Shown one piece after another: positions 52,164 to 61,801 of a stretch of DNA of 64,000 nucleotides (within the stretch, counting starts at the first letter, position 1; the number at the start of each line of letters is the position of its first letter). The position numbers were made by a program, and so were the translations under genes. Source of the stretch: Cruoricaptor ignavus (GTDB taxonomy: Bacteria; Bacteroidota; Bacteroidia; Flavobacteriales; Weeksellaceae); NCBI RefSeq assembly GCF_900141665.1, contig NZ_FQYI01000002.1:186001-250000 (forward strand). The letters are read 5' to 3'. The notes below the pieces were generated by a model. That model was given only the letters and a program-made list of their open reading frames with translations, was not told the origin of the DNA and did no database searches.

Positions 52164-52179
52164 TGAGGATTCTTCCTCA
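52164..52179 (+). other. Short hairpin after mltG
   Basis: TGAGGA and TCCTCA with a TTCT loop, followed by TAATGAATTTTTG. It may be a weak terminator for dapF-mltG. The rest of the 193-bp gap before the receptor gene shows nothing else clear. Confidence 0.4.
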
Positions 52180-52296
52180 TAATGAATTTTTGAGATTTCG
52201 CAAATTTTTAGCATAATTTTTAACATTTACAAATAAGCCCAAAAATTTTAACTCAATCCTGAAAATAGCATCTACAAAGGAAATAAAACTATTTTT

Positions 52297-54819
52297 ATGA
52301 TCGAGAAATTTGAAGCGGTGGCCATCTTCCGAAGGAAAACTCTGGGGCTGGCCTTTACGATGGGGGCTGCAGCGCTGGCTTTTGCGCAGGAAAAAAGCAC
52401 GGTAACCGGAAGAATCGTGAACAACCAAAATCAGCCGGTGCCTTATGCAGCGGTAACTTTCGAGAGCGCGAACAAAACGAATAACGATGCTGCCTTGGCG
52501 GATGACAAAGGGAACTTCACCGTGCAGCTTGTGCCGGGAAATTACAGCGTGACGGTGGAGGCCTTCGATCATAAAAAAGTTAAAATTCAAAAACAGATTT
52601 CCCGCGGAAACATCGGCACGATAAAAATCGAGCGCGAAAGCATCGGCACCAATGCCAAAACCACCGAGATAGAATCCGTAACGATTACCGCCACAGCCAA
52701 ACCGATGAGGGTGGAAATCGACAAGAAAGTTTACGATCCAAGCCAGGATGTCATCAGCAAGGGCGGAAATTTGCAGGATGTGCTGCAGAATGTGCCTTCG
52801 GTAAATGTGGAAACGGATGGCACGGTTTCGATGCGCGGAAATTCCAATGTGAAATTCCTGATAAACGGGAAACCATCTTCCCTGCTGGGCATCGATGATG
52901 GTGCAGATGCGCTGAAATCCATCTCTGCGGAGCAGATTGAGCGCATCGAGGTAATTACCAATCCTTCATCGAAATTTGAAGCCGGCGGAACTTCCGGCAT
53001 CCTGAACATCATCCTGAAAAAAAATAAGAAAACCGGCTTCAACGGCAGCGTGACGGGAAGCCTGGGCTACCTGCCGCAAACTTCGCTGAACGCCAACCTT
53101 GGCTGGAAGAAGGGCAATCTTTCCTGGTTCCTGAACGGAGGCGGCGGATACAGGGAGGGCGAATTTACAACTGAAAACGACCTGATATACAAAGTGCCGA
53201 CTTCGCTGAAAGCCCGCTATGAAAGAGGAACAAGCGAATCCAATATGGATTTCTACAACATCAGCAGCGGTATTGTTTATGATTTTAACGAGCGTACTTC
53301 GGTGAATCTTTCTGGCTCGGCGAGAACTTTCCTTGCGGATAATTCCGGAACGGTGGACAGAACTTACCAATGGCTGAATGCGCCGGAAACTGCGGACAGA
53401 AGGAACACCGTGGGAAGAACGGAGAGCTACGCTTTTCAGGCGGACATTGGCGCAGACCATAAATTTAACAACAATGGGCACAACATTTCCGTTTCCCTGA
53501 GTGCGCAGAAACGCAAGAGCGAATCGCCTTCCACAGCTGGTGAATTCCATGGCACGCAAAGCCTGTTTGAAGATTTCGTGAAACAGATCAACGAGACGAA
53601 AAACCTGATTGGTAAGGTGGATTATGAATTGCCAATTGGCGAAAAATCCAAGTTGGAGGCAGGCTACAGGATTGACATCAACGATTTCAATTACGATAAC
53701 GACATCAGCCGCAGCGAATTGGGCTCACCTGTTTTTCAGCTGCCGAGATTTACTAACAAAACGGATTACACCGAAACCTTCAATGCGGCGTACCTTCAGT
53801 TTAAAAGTAAAATCGGTGAGAAGTTCGGCTATCAGCTTGGTTTGCGGAATGAACATTCTTCGGTGGACATAGATTACCGAAACCTGGCGAACGAAAACAT
53901 CATCAAAAAGAAAAACTACAACAGCCTTTTCCCGAGCGTTTATCTGAGCTATGAACTTTCGAAAGGCAATGAGTTTTTACTCAACTTTTCCCGAAGGATA
54001 GATAGGCCGCGCGGATTTTTTATGATTCCAAACGGCAAGTACAGCAACCCGCTGAACATTTTTGAAGGAAATATCGATTTGGATCCGTCTTTCGTAAATT
54101 CCTTTGAGCTGGGCTACAATTTCAGCAAAAGGAAAATCACCCTAAACCCTACGCTGTACTATAAGAAAACGGTGGACGATGTGAAGGTGCTTTCTTACCG
54201 GAAAGATTTGCGCGATACACCGGATAACGATCCGCAAACTCTTTATGCAAAGCCGATCAACTTGGGTGATGAAGAGCGCTACGGCCTTGATTTGAATTTC
54301 AGTGTAGACCCATTATCCTGGCTGAGGCTGATGGGAAGCGTGGATCTGTACGGCTACAGAACGACGGGAATTGCGAACTATGAATACATCGATGCGAACG
54401 GAACGGTGCAGAATGCGGTGCGGAATTTCGAAGGCGACGGCTTTAATACGAGAGCAAGGCTGAATACGACTTTCCGCTTTGACAAGACGCTGAGCCTGCA
54501 GCTGATGGGCTTCTACCGAGGCGGAAGAAAGACGGCAACTTCCAAAAGTGACCCGATGTATGGAATGGATTTGGGAATTTCAAAGACGATTTGGAAGGGC
54601 GATGGCAACATTAATTTCAGCGTGCAGGATGTGTTCAACAGCAGAAACCGCACGACCTACAGCTTCACGGAAGAATTCGACAGCAGGAATTATATGAAGT
54701 ACAGCCCGCGGAATTTCAGCATCTCGCTCACCTACCGCTTTAGAGAAGGCGAAAAGGTGGATACGAGACGGCGCCCAAGACAAGAAGCCAGCTTCCAGGA
54801 CGATGAAATGGGAATGTAA
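52297..54819 (+). CDS. TonB-dependent receptor-like outer membrane beta-barrel protein
   Basis: An 840-residue outer membrane protein. An N-terminal signal (RRKTLGLAFTMGAAALAFA, cut near residue 36) is followed by a carboxypeptidase-regulatory-like beta-sandwich (VTGRIVNNQNQPVPYAAVTF, about 40-125), a plug domain (DVLQNVPSVNVETDGTVSMR, IERIEVITNPSSKFEAGG, about 150-245) and a barrel to the C-terminus. This is the OMP_b-brl_3 type. No SusD partner or regulator is adjacent, so it is not a polysaccharide locus; its ligand is unknown. The basic stretch before the signal (MIEKFEAVAIFRRK) is long for a signal peptide, and the start could be later. Confidence 0.9.
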   Translation: MIEKFEAVAIFRRKTLGLAFTMGAAALAFAQEKSTVTGRIVNNQNQPVPYAAVTFESANKTNNDAALADDKGNFTVQLVPGNYSVTVEAFDHKKVKIQKQISRGNIGTIKIERESIGTNAKTTEIESVTITATAKPMRVEIDKKVYDPSQDVISKGGNLQDVLQNVPSVNVETDGTVSMRGNSNVKFLINGKPSSLLGIDDGADALKSISAEQIERIEVITNPSSKFEAGGTSGILNIILKKNKKTGFNGSVTGSLGYLPQTSLNANLGWKKGNLSWFLNGGGGYREGEFTTENDLIYKVPTSLKARYERGTSESNMDFYNISSGIVYDFNERTSVNLSGSARTFLADNSGTVDRTYQWLNAPETADRRNTVGRTESYAFQADIGADHKFNNNGHNISVSLSAQKRKSESPSTAGEFHGTQSLFEDFVKQINETKNLIGKVDYELPIGEKSKLEAGYRIDINDFNYDNDISRSELGSPVFQLPRFTNKTDYTETFNAAYLQFKSKIGEKFGYQLGLRNEHSSVDIDYRNLANENIIKKKNYNSLFPSVYLSYELSKGNEFLLNFSRRIDRPRGFFMIPNGKYSNPLNIFEGNIDLDPSFVNSFELGYNFSKRKITLNPTLYYKKTVDDVKVLSYRKDLRDTPDNDPQTLYAKPINLGDEERYGLDLNFSVDPLSWLRLMGSVDLYGYRTTGIANYEYIDANGTVQNAVRNFEGDGFNTRARLNTTFRFDKTLSLQLMGFYRGGRKTATSKSDPMYGMDLGISKTIWKGDGNINFSVQDVFNSRNRTTYSFTEEFDSRNYMKYSPRNFSISLTYRFREGEKVDTRRRPRQEASFQDDEMGM

Positions 54820-54830
54820 TTCTGAAAAAA

Positions 54831-54856
54831 AAACTGCACCGATGAAAGTGCAGTTT
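54831..54856. terminator. Bidirectional terminator
   Basis: AAACTGCAC and GTGCAGTTT pair over 9 bp with an 8-nt loop; T-run after and A-run before. It serves both the receptor gene and the convergent galE. Confidence 0.93.
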
Positions 54857-54864
54857 TTTTGATA

Positions 54865-55881
54865 TTATTTTCGGCTTTCCAGATATTTCTGCCATTCCCA
54901 GGTTGTGCGCAGCGCTTCTTCCAACGGTGTATCTGCCTTCCAGCCCAGTTCCCGCTCCGCCTTGTCGGCATTGGCATAGGCAATGGTGATGTCGCCGGCT
55001 CTTCTGTCGCAGATTTTATACGGCACCGCTACGGAATTTGCCTTTTCGTAGGCCTGAACTATTTCAAGAACGGAGGTACCCTTGCCAGTCCCGAGATTGT
55101 AAATATCAATCACCGTATCTTTATTCTCGTTAATAAGTTTCTTCAGTGCGGCTACATGGGCTTTCGCCAAATCCCCCACATAAATATAATCGCGGATCGC
55201 CGTGCCGTCCGGCGTGGGATAATCGTTGCCCCAGATGTTCAGATGCTCGCGAATTCCTGCGGCAGTTTGCGTAACATACGGAATCAGGTTGTTGGGAATT
55301 CCAATCGGCAGCTCTCCGAGTTTTGCTGAAGGATGCGCACCAATCGGGTTGAAATACCGCAGTACCGAAATTTTTTTATGATGCGCCCTCGCAAAATCCA
55401 TCAGAATTTCTTCGCCCATCTGCTTCGTTTTTCCATAGGAAGATTCCGGCGTTTTCAGCGGTGTACTTTCGTCAATCGGCATTTCATCGGCCTGGCCGTA
55501 AACCGTGCAGGACGAGCTGAAAATGAAGTTGGAAATATTTCTTTCCTTGAATTCCTGCAGAATATTTATCAGCGAAAAGAGATTGTTTTCATAATAATCC
55601 AGCGGTATTACCTGGCTTTCCCCCACTGCCTTGAATGCGGCAAAATTTATGCAGCCCTCTATCTTATGGGCGTCCAGAACCTGCTTGAGAAGCTCCCGCC
55701 GCTTCAGATCGAACGGGTAGAAGGCCGGCTCTTTGCCAGAAACCTCTTTTATATTTTTTAAAATAAATTTCTCGGTATTGGAGAGATCGTCCACTATTAC
55801 GACATCGAAGTCATTGGCAAGCAGCTCCACCACGGTGTGCGAGCCTATGTAGCCGAGACCTCCGGTTACAAGTATGGTCAT
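54865..55881 (-). CDS. galE: UDP-glucose 4-epimerase
   Basis: A 338-residue short-chain dehydrogenase-fold enzyme interconverting UDP-glucose and UDP-galactose. NAD-binding GGLGYIGSHT is at the N-terminus, catalytic SSSCTVYG and YGKTKQMGE (YxxxK) follow at about 120 and 148, and the substrate region reads RYFNPIGAHPSAKLGE. It lies 33 nt after the DegT aminotransferase on the same strand. No galactose-use genes are nearby, so a role in surface sugar supply is likely. Confidence 0.95.
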   Translation of the reverse strand: MTILVTGGLGYIGSHTVVELLANDFDVVIVDDLSNTEKFILKNIKEVSGKEPAFYPFDLKRRELLKQVLDAHKIEGCINFAAFKAVGESQVIPLDYYENNLFSLINILQEFKERNISNFIFSSSCTVYGQADEMPIDESTPLKTPESSYGKTKQMGEEILMDFARAHHKKISVLRYFNPIGAHPSAKLGELPIGIPNNLIPYVTQTAAGIREHLNIWGNDYPTPDGTAIRDYIYVGDLAKAHVAALKKLINENKDTVIDIYNLGTGKGTSVLEIVQAYEKANSVAVPYKICDRRAGDITIAYANADKAERELGWKADTPLEEALRTTWEWQKYLESRK

Positions 55882-55913
55882 CTGTTATTTTTAAAATTAA
55901 TAAAACCCTGAAA

Positions 55914-57038
55914 TCAGGAGAAAAACTCCAGCACCGCATCAGAAATGTAGCGCAGCTGCTCCTCATCAAGTTCCGTATGCATGGGCAGGGACAGCACTTC
56001 TTTCGTCAATTTGTCGGTATTTACAAAATCGGCATCATTACTTTCTTGGAAATATGCTTTTTGCTTTCTAAGCGGCACGGGATAATAGATCATCGCAGGG
56101 ATTTCCTTTTCATCAAGAAATTTCTTCAGCTCATCCCTCTTTCCGTTTTTAATCCTTAGCGTGTACTGGTGGAATACATGGCTGCTGTTTCTCGCGCGCG
56201 TAGGCGTCAGAATATCGGAGCAATTCCTGAAGGCATCATCGTAGAAGTCCGCCGCCCACTGCCGTGCCTCGTTGTACCCATCCAGGTGTGGGAGTTTCTT
56301 ACGGAGCACCGCCGCCTGAATGCTGTCCAGCCGAGAATTTACCCCCACCTCATCGTGGTAGTAGCGCTCGTACATACCGTGGTTGCAGATGCCCCTTATT
56401 TTATAGGCTAAATCGTCGTCATTGGTGAAAATCGCGCCCCCGTCCCCGTAGCAGCCAAGGTTCTTGGATGGGAAGAAGGAAGTAGTCCCGATGTGCCCCA
56501 TCGTTCCGGATTTTTTCACACTACCGTCCGGTAAAGTAAATTCCGCGCCGATAGCCTGCGCATTATCCTCAATCACAAAAAGATTGTGCTCGCGAGCAAT
56601 TTCCAGAATCTGCCCCATATCCGCGCATTGCCCGAAGAGATGCACCGGGATTATCGCCTTGGTTTTCGGCGTAATGGCTTTGCGGATTTTCTCCGGGTCG
56701 ATGGTAAATGTGTCATAATTTACATCCACAAGTACTGCCTTTAGTTTCAGCAAATGAATCACCTCCACCGTGGCGGCGAAAGTAAAATCCGCTGTGATTA
56801 CTTCATCGCCCTCCTCCAGCCCAAGCGCCATCAGGGCAATCTGAAGCGCGTCGGTACCGTTGGCGCAGGGGATCATATGTTTTACCCCGAGATAGCCTTC
56901 GAGTTCTTCCTGAAATTTCTTTACCTCAGGCCCGTTGATAAACGCCGCGGAATCCATCACATTGGTCACTGCATTATCGACCTCTGACTTTATGCGGTAA
57001 TACTGGCTCTGGAGGTCCACCATCTGGATCTTCCTCAT
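55914..57038 (-). CDS. DegT/DnrJ/EryC1/StrS aminotransferase
   Basis: A 374-residue PLP enzyme that usually aminates keto-sugar nucleotides for surface glycans. The PLP lysine is in TTSFFPSKNLGCYGDGGAI near 190; other signs are PCANGTDALQIAL near 58 and VGVNSRLDSIQAAVLRKKL near 230. Paired with galE it suggests amino-sugar nucleotide synthesis, although the 4-keto sugar dehydratase that would feed it is not in the window. Confidence 0.92.
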   Translation of the reverse strand: MRKIQMVDLQSQYYRIKSEVDNAVTNVMDSAAFINGPEVKKFQEELEGYLGVKHMIPCANGTDALQIALMALGLEEGDEVITADFTFAATVEVIHLLKLKAVLVDVNYDTFTIDPEKIRKAITPKTKAIIPVHLFGQCADMGQILEIAREHNLFVIEDNAQAIGAEFTLPDGSVKKSGTMGHIGTTSFFPSKNLGCYGDGGAIFTNDDDLAYKIRGICNHGMYERYYHDEVGVNSRLDSIQAAVLRKKLPHLDGYNEARQWAADFYDDAFRNCSDILTPTRARNSSHVFHQYTLRIKNGKRDELKKFLDEKEIPAMIYYPVPLRKQKAYFQESNDADFVNTDKLTKEVLSLPMHTELDEEQLRYISDAVLEFFS

Positions 57039-57086
57039 AAAAATGTTTTTGGTAAAAATACGAAATTACGACTAAAAACGAAAGGA

Positions 57087-57193
57087 ACCAAGAGCCAGTA
57101 TTCGAGATTTCGAAATATCGGCACGGATGTTTTCTCTCTTGCCACACTGATTTCTCTCGCAAACTTTTGCCTTTTTACTTGGCTCTCGGCTCT
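57087..57193. repeat. Intergenic island related to the one near hemN
   Basis: CCAAGAGCCA (57088-57097) on one side and TACTTGGCTCTCGGCTCTTT (57176-57195) on the other form imperfect inverted repeats, with CGAGATTTCGAAATATCG and other repeated words inside. The second arm touches the cphA stop codon. Wording matches the hemN-side island. Confidence 0.55.
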
Positions 57194-59821
57194 TTAGTTC
57201 AGCTTCTCCTCCGCCTGCTCTTTCGCCTGATACTCCTGCACAAGGTCGATTGCATTGCTGATGACATCGCTCAGCGCTACGATAAATGTACCATCCTCCG
57301 CCATGCTCATCGCGTGTTTCAGCGCCTCAATCTCTTTGGGAATGATTTCATAAGTAATATCCCTGCCGGTGGAGTGCATACCGTCCAGCAGCAGCCCGTT
57401 GATATTCTCCTCCGTTCTACCCCGCAGGTGTTTCTCGTTTCGGATGATGATATGGTCGAACATTCTGCCGGCGATTCTCCCGCATTCGCGAATGTCCTCA
57501 TCGCGGCGGTCTCCCACCCCGGAGATGATGCCGATTTTCTTGGTTGCCTGTACATTTTCCAGGAAATCCTCTATCGCGCGGTAGCCGGATGGGTTGTGGG
57601 CAAAATCTATCATCACCTGGAAATTTTTAAACTTAAAAATGTTTAGCCTGCCAGGCGTCTGGTGCGCACTCGGGATGAAGGTGCGCAGCGAGTTGGCAAT
57701 ATCCTCAATGGCGAAGCCGTGCAGGTACGCCGCCAGGCTTGCTGCCAGCGCATTGGCAATCATAAACTTTGCCTTGCCTTCCATCGTTACCGGCACCTGG
57801 CTTGCCTTGGTGATGCGGATTTTCCACTCCCCCTTTTTTATGGTAATGTAGCCCTCCTCGTACACACAGCATACACGCCCTAGCCGCGCAAACCTCTGGA
57901 TGTGGGGGTTGTTCTCATCCAGGCTGAAGAGAGCAACCTTGCAGTCCAGATCGCCGAGGAGCTTCATTGAATACTCATCCTCCGCGTTCAGCACCGCCCA
58001 GCCGTCCTTCCTTACACTATCTATCACCACTCTTTTTACCCTGGTTAAATCCTTCAGGGTATGAATGTCGCTCAGCCCGAGATGGTCTTCGGTTATATTC
58101 GTAAGCACCCCAATGTCGCATTGGCCGAAGCCCAGGCCACTGCGGAGGATCCCGCCGCGCGCGGTCTCCAGCACGGCGAACTCCACGGTAGGGTCTTTCA
58201 AAATGAATTCTGCGGAAGCAGGGCCGGTGGTGTCGCCTTTTGTGAGCATCGTGTTCTGTATGTAGATGCCATCCGAGGTCGTGAAGCCCACGCGATACCC
58301 GTTGTTCTTTACAATGTGCGCAATGAGCCTCGTGGTAGTGGTTTTACCATTGGTACCGGTAACTGCAATGATTGGGATGCGGAATTCTTTATCCTGCGGG
58401 TACAGCATATCCAGCACGGGCGCGGCTACATTCCTCGGCAGGCCTTCGCTTGGGGAAAGGTGCATGCGGAAGCCCGGCGCGGCATTTACCTCCAGAATTG
58501 CGCCGCCGCTTTCTTTCAGCGGTTGCGTAAGGTTGTCTGCCATTACATCTATGCCGCATATATCCAGCCCGATGATGCGCGAGATGCGCTCCGCCATCGC
58601 GATATTCTCGGGATGCACCATCTCCGTTACATCTATGGAGGTGCCTCCTGTGGATAGGTTTGCGGTGGATTTCAGGTATACAATTTCGCCCTTCAGCGGC
58701 ACGGTTTCCATCGTGTAGTTTAGTTTGTCCAGCAGCGCTTCGGTATCTGCATCCACGGAGATTTCCGTAAGTACATTCTCGTGCCCGTAGCCGCGCCTCG
58801 GGTCAGCATTTTCGGTTTCAATGAGCTGCCGGATGCTGCATTCCCCGTCGCCCACCACATGTGCCGGTACGCGGCGTGCTGCGGCTACAAGCTTATGGCT
58901 GATGACCAGCAGGCGGAAATCAAAACCTTTGATGTATTTTTCTACTATTACTTTTTGTGAAATTTTTTGCGCTTCCTCAAAACCGTTCAGCACAGTCACC
59001 CAGTCTTCAGCATTGATGGTCTGCCCCCTGCCGTGGTTTCCGTTCAGCGGCTTTATCACCAGCGGGAAGCCAAGCCTCTCCACCGCTGCCCTCAGTTCAT
59101 CTTCGGAGGATACCAGGACCCCCTCTGGCACGGGGATGGCGGCATCCGAGAGTATTTTTTTTGTGGTGTTCTTATTTCCGGCAATATCTACGGCGATGTG
59201 GCTGGTACCGCCGGTAACCGTAGCCTGGAAGCGCTGCTGATTGACCCCATAGCCCAGTTGCACTAGAGAATTGCTGCCAAGCCGAAGCCACGGGATTTTG
59301 CGTGCCTCCGCTTCTTTCACGATGCTGCTGGTGGAAGGCCCGAGCATGTTTTTCTCCCGGATCTCCTTCAGCTGAAAGATGCAGGCATCGATATCATACT
59401 CATCTCCGTCGATGAGCGCCTGGGCTATTTCTACCGCCTGCTCCGCGGCAAAGACACCGGCAGTCTCCTCAAGATAGGCAAACACGACATTGTAAACCCC
59501 GGGAGTCTTGGTTTCGCGCGTGCGCCCAAAGCCTACTTCCATACCGGCAAGCGTCTGCAGTTCCAGCGCTATGTGCTCTATCACATGCCCCATCCAGGTG
59601 CCGTGATCTATGCGGTAGAATAGCCCGCCCGGCTCGCCCTCGGAGCAGCGATGAGTGTACAGCGTAGGCATCAGCGCCTCTATGCGCTCCCGGAATCCAG
59701 GAATTTTATTGGTGGGCATCTGCTCCACCTCCTCCAGGTCTAGGCGCATCTGTATCAGTTTATGCCGGCGGATGCTCCAGATATTTGGGCCGCGCAGCAC
59801 CTGTATTTTTTCTATTTTCAT
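57194..59821 (-). CDS. cphA: Cyanophycin synthetase
   Basis: An 875-residue CphA1-type enzyme that builds multi-L-arginyl-poly-L-aspartate from Asp and Arg with ATP. Three parts: an N-terminal domain (1-160), an ATP-grasp domain (about 205-460, with VIKPLNGNHGRGQTINAEDW and LEVNAAPGFRMHL), and a Mur-ligase-like domain (about 480-865, with the P-loop TGTNGKTTTTRLI and HQTPGRLNIF). Full length argues for CphA1 rather than the shorter dipeptide-using CphA2. Divergent from cphB and iaaA, it completes a make-and-break set for nitrogen storage. Confidence 0.96.
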   Translation of the reverse strand: MKIEKIQVLRGPNIWSIRRHKLIQMRLDLEEVEQMPTNKIPGFRERIEALMPTLYTHRCSEGEPGGLFYRIDHGTWMGHVIEHIALELQTLAGMEVGFGRTRETKTPGVYNVVFAYLEETAGVFAAEQAVEIAQALIDGDEYDIDACIFQLKEIREKNMLGPSTSSIVKEAEARKIPWLRLGSNSLVQLGYGVNQQRFQATVTGGTSHIAVDIAGNKNTTKKILSDAAIPVPEGVLVSSEDELRAAVERLGFPLVIKPLNGNHGRGQTINAEDWVTVLNGFEEAQKISQKVIVEKYIKGFDFRLLVISHKLVAAARRVPAHVVGDGECSIRQLIETENADPRRGYGHENVLTEISVDADTEALLDKLNYTMETVPLKGEIVYLKSTANLSTGGTSIDVTEMVHPENIAMAERISRIIGLDICGIDVMADNLTQPLKESGGAILEVNAAPGFRMHLSPSEGLPRNVAAPVLDMLYPQDKEFRIPIIAVTGTNGKTTTTRLIAHIVKNNGYRVGFTTSDGIYIQNTMLTKGDTTGPASAEFILKDPTVEFAVLETARGGILRSGLGFGQCDIGVLTNITEDHLGLSDIHTLKDLTRVKRVVIDSVRKDGWAVLNAEDEYSMKLLGDLDCKVALFSLDENNPHIQRFARLGRVCCVYEEGYITIKKGEWKIRITKASQVPVTMEGKAKFMIANALAASLAAYLHGFAIEDIANSLRTFIPSAHQTPGRLNIFKFKNFQVMIDFAHNPSGYRAIEDFLENVQATKKIGIISGVGDRRDEDIRECGRIAGRMFDHIIIRNEKHLRGRTEENINGLLLDGMHSTGRDITYEIIPKEIEALKHAMSMAEDGTFIVALSDVISNAIDLVQEYQAKEQAEEKLN

Positions 59822-60007
59822 TTTAAATTTGCGTTAAAAAAAAGCGGAAAGTATCCAGGATGCATAATTAATTATTTTCCGGGAATATGCAATGCTTGTG
59901 AACAAACATTAGCATCGGCTTTTAGTTATTTATTTTTAATCAAAATTTCTTTCTTTAACATACTGAATCCTAAAAGCTGTTTTGAAAAGAAATGACTATA
60001 GATTTCT

Positions 60008-60015
60008 TACTTTTG
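60008..60015 (+). promoter_or_regulatory. -7 box of cphB
   Basis: TACTTTTG, 6 nt before the ATG at 60022. It overlaps the upstream in-frame extension and so argues against a start at 59992. Confidence 0.6.
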
Positions 60016-60021
60016 CAGCTT

Positions 60022-60903
60022 ATGGATGCGAAAGGTAAACTGATAATCATCGGCGGCGCGGTAAACAAAGGCAGCTTCACTGAGATAAGCTACGATGCCG
60101 ATGTGGAAAGAAATCTTAATTTCTTTGAGCGCGGGATTATGCGCAAAATTATTACCGAAACCAAATATGGAGAGGATTCGGTAATAGAAATTGTACCCAC
60201 CGCATCGCAAATCCCGCAGATCGTAGGGCCGGAGTATAAAAATGCGTTTGAATATCTGGGGGCAAAAAATGTAAACATCCTGGAAATAACTTCCCGGGAA
60301 CAGGCAAATTCCGACGCTGTAGCCGCTAGAATCAACGCTGCTGATGCCGTGATGTTCACCGGCGGGGACCAGCTCCGCCTCACCTCCATCCTTGGCGGTA
60401 CGCGCTTCCACGATGCGCTGCTCACCAAATACCGCAACGAGCAGTTCCTCTATGCAGGCACTTCTGCAGGGGCTGCGGCGGCATCGGAGGTGATGATTTA
60501 TCAGGGAAGCAGCTCGGAGGCACTGCTGAAAGGTGAAATAAAAACAACCCAGGGGCTCGGCTTTATCGACGATGTGATTGTGGATACACACTTCGTACAG
60601 CGCGGCAGGATAGGCAGGCTTTTCCAAGCGGTAGTGACCAACCCGCGCACTTTGGGCATTGGGCTTGGGGAAGATACCGGGCTCTTCATCCACGAAGGTA
60701 AAATGACGGCGGTGGGCTCCGGGCTGGTGATTATCGTAGACGGTTCCGGTATAAAGGATACAAATTTAACGATGATTGAGCTGGGGCAGCCGATCTCCAT
60801 AGACCATATGATTGTGCATGTGATGAGTATGAACGATGTGTTCGATCTCCGGAGCAAGAATCTTAAAATTGAAAATTCACAATATAGCCTGAATTCCATT
60901 TAA
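60022..60903 (+). CDS. cphB: Cyanophycinase
   Basis: A 293-residue serine exopeptidase of the S51 family that releases beta-Asp-Arg dipeptides from cyanophycin. It starts MDAKGKLIIIGGAVNKG; the nucleophile elbow is YAGTSAGAAAAS with the catalytic serine near residue 155, and FTGGDQLRL and GLGFIDDVIVDTHFVQRGRIGRL (split) are typical. No export signal is seen, so it works in the cytoplasm. The isoaspartyl peptidase gene follows after 4 nt and would finish the digestion. Confidence 0.95.
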   Translation: MDAKGKLIIIGGAVNKGSFTEISYDADVERNLNFFERGIMRKIITETKYGEDSVIEIVPTASQIPQIVGPEYKNAFEYLGAKNVNILEITSREQANSDAVAARINAADAVMFTGGDQLRLTSILGGTRFHDALLTKYRNEQFLYAGTSAGAAAASEVMIYQGSSSEALLKGEIKTTQGLGFIDDVIVDTHFVQRGRIGRLFQAVVTNPRTLGIGLGEDTGLFIHEGKMTAVGSGLVIIVDGSGIKDTNLTMIELGQPISIDHMIVHVMSMNDVFDLRSKNLKIENSQYSLNSI

Positions 60904-60907
60904 AAAA

Positions 60908-61750
60908 ATGAAAATAGCCATCCACGGGGGCTTCTTCTCGGAAAGCGACCAAAGCATCGAGACGAAAAAAGCCAAGCAGGAATCTTTGAAAAGAATCATC
61001 ACTGAAGCTTATAATTTTCTGCAAAACCATTCTGCAGCGGAAACTGTAGCATTTGCTGTTTCACTTTTGGAAGATGACGAACTCTTTAACGCAGGCACAG
61101 GCTCTCAGATTCAAAGCGACGGCATCATAAGGATGAGCGCTTCAATAATGGATGGTACTTCGCAGAAAATGAGTGGCGTCATTAATATCGAAAATGTAAA
61201 AAATCCCATTTTTGTTGCAGAAAAATTAATGCAGGAAGACGACAGGATTTTGGGCGGTGAAGGCGCCAATATTTTCGCCGAGAAAAACGGTTTTGAAAAT
61301 TACTCGCCGGAAATTCCGCAGCGCCGCGCGGAATTTGAGCAAAAACTGAAAAACGGCGGGAAGGGCACTGTGGGATGCGTGGCTCTCGATAAGCACGGAA
61401 ACCTTGCCGCTGCTACATCCACCGGCGGAAAGGGTTTCGAAATTCCCGGGCGGATCTCTGATTCCGCAACGGTTGCGGGGAACTTCGCCAATAAGTTTTG
61501 CGCAGTCAGCTGCACGGGTGTTGGTGAAGACATCGTGAGCAACGCCACTGCTGCAAAGATTGTAACGAGAGTTTCGGACGGATTTTCTTTGCGGGAAGCC
61601 TTCGCCAAAACTTTTGACGAACTGAAGGAGATCGGTGGATTTGCAGGCGCTATAGGTGTGGACAGAAACGGGCAGCTTTTTCATCTGGATTCTCACCCTA
61701 CGATGGTTTTCGCAACATACGACGGGGAAAATTTGGAAATTTTCAATTAG
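60908..61750 (+). CDS. iaaA: Isoaspartyl peptidase / L-asparaginase (Ntn hydrolase)
   Basis: A 280-residue plant-type asparaginase. It should self-cleave before the threonine in GGKGTVGCVALD (near 155) to give alpha and beta chains. IAIHGGFFS at the start and LFNAGTGSQIQSDG near 60 are family marks; TSTGGKGFEIPGRISDSA follows the nucleophile. Placed after cphB it most likely splits beta-Asp-Arg into Asp and Arg. There is no signal peptide, unlike the periplasmic glycosylasparaginases of some flavobacteria. Confidence 0.93.
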   Translation: MKIAIHGGFFSESDQSIETKKAKQESLKRIITEAYNFLQNHSAAETVAFAVSLLEDDELFNAGTGSQIQSDGIIRMSASIMDGTSQKMSGVINIENVKNPIFVAEKLMQEDDRILGGEGANIFAEKNGFENYSPEIPQRRAEFEQKLKNGGKGTVGCVALDKHGNLAAATSTGGKGFEIPGRISDSATVAGNFANKFCAVSCTGVGEDIVSNATAAKIVTRVSDGFSLREAFAKTFDELKEIGGFAGAIGVDRNGQLFHLDSHPTMVFATYDGENLEIFN

Positions 61751-61770
61751 CGAATTCTCAGAAAATTAGC

Positions 61771-61778
61771 TATTTTTG
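61771..61778 (+). promoter_or_regulatory. -7 box of fabI
   Basis: TATTTTTG, 23 nt before the ATG at 61802. Confidence 0.6.
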
Positions 61779-61801
61779 CTAAAATCTTTAAACAGAAAAA
61801 A

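Noticed and set aside
57205-59266. Long plus-strand frames opposite cphA
   Set aside because: No recognisable motifs; they arise from codon bias of the GC-richer cphA gene.
57194-59821. CphA2-type dipeptide ligase
   Set aside because: Length (875 residues) and the presence of both full ATP-grasp and Mur-ligase domains fit CphA1.
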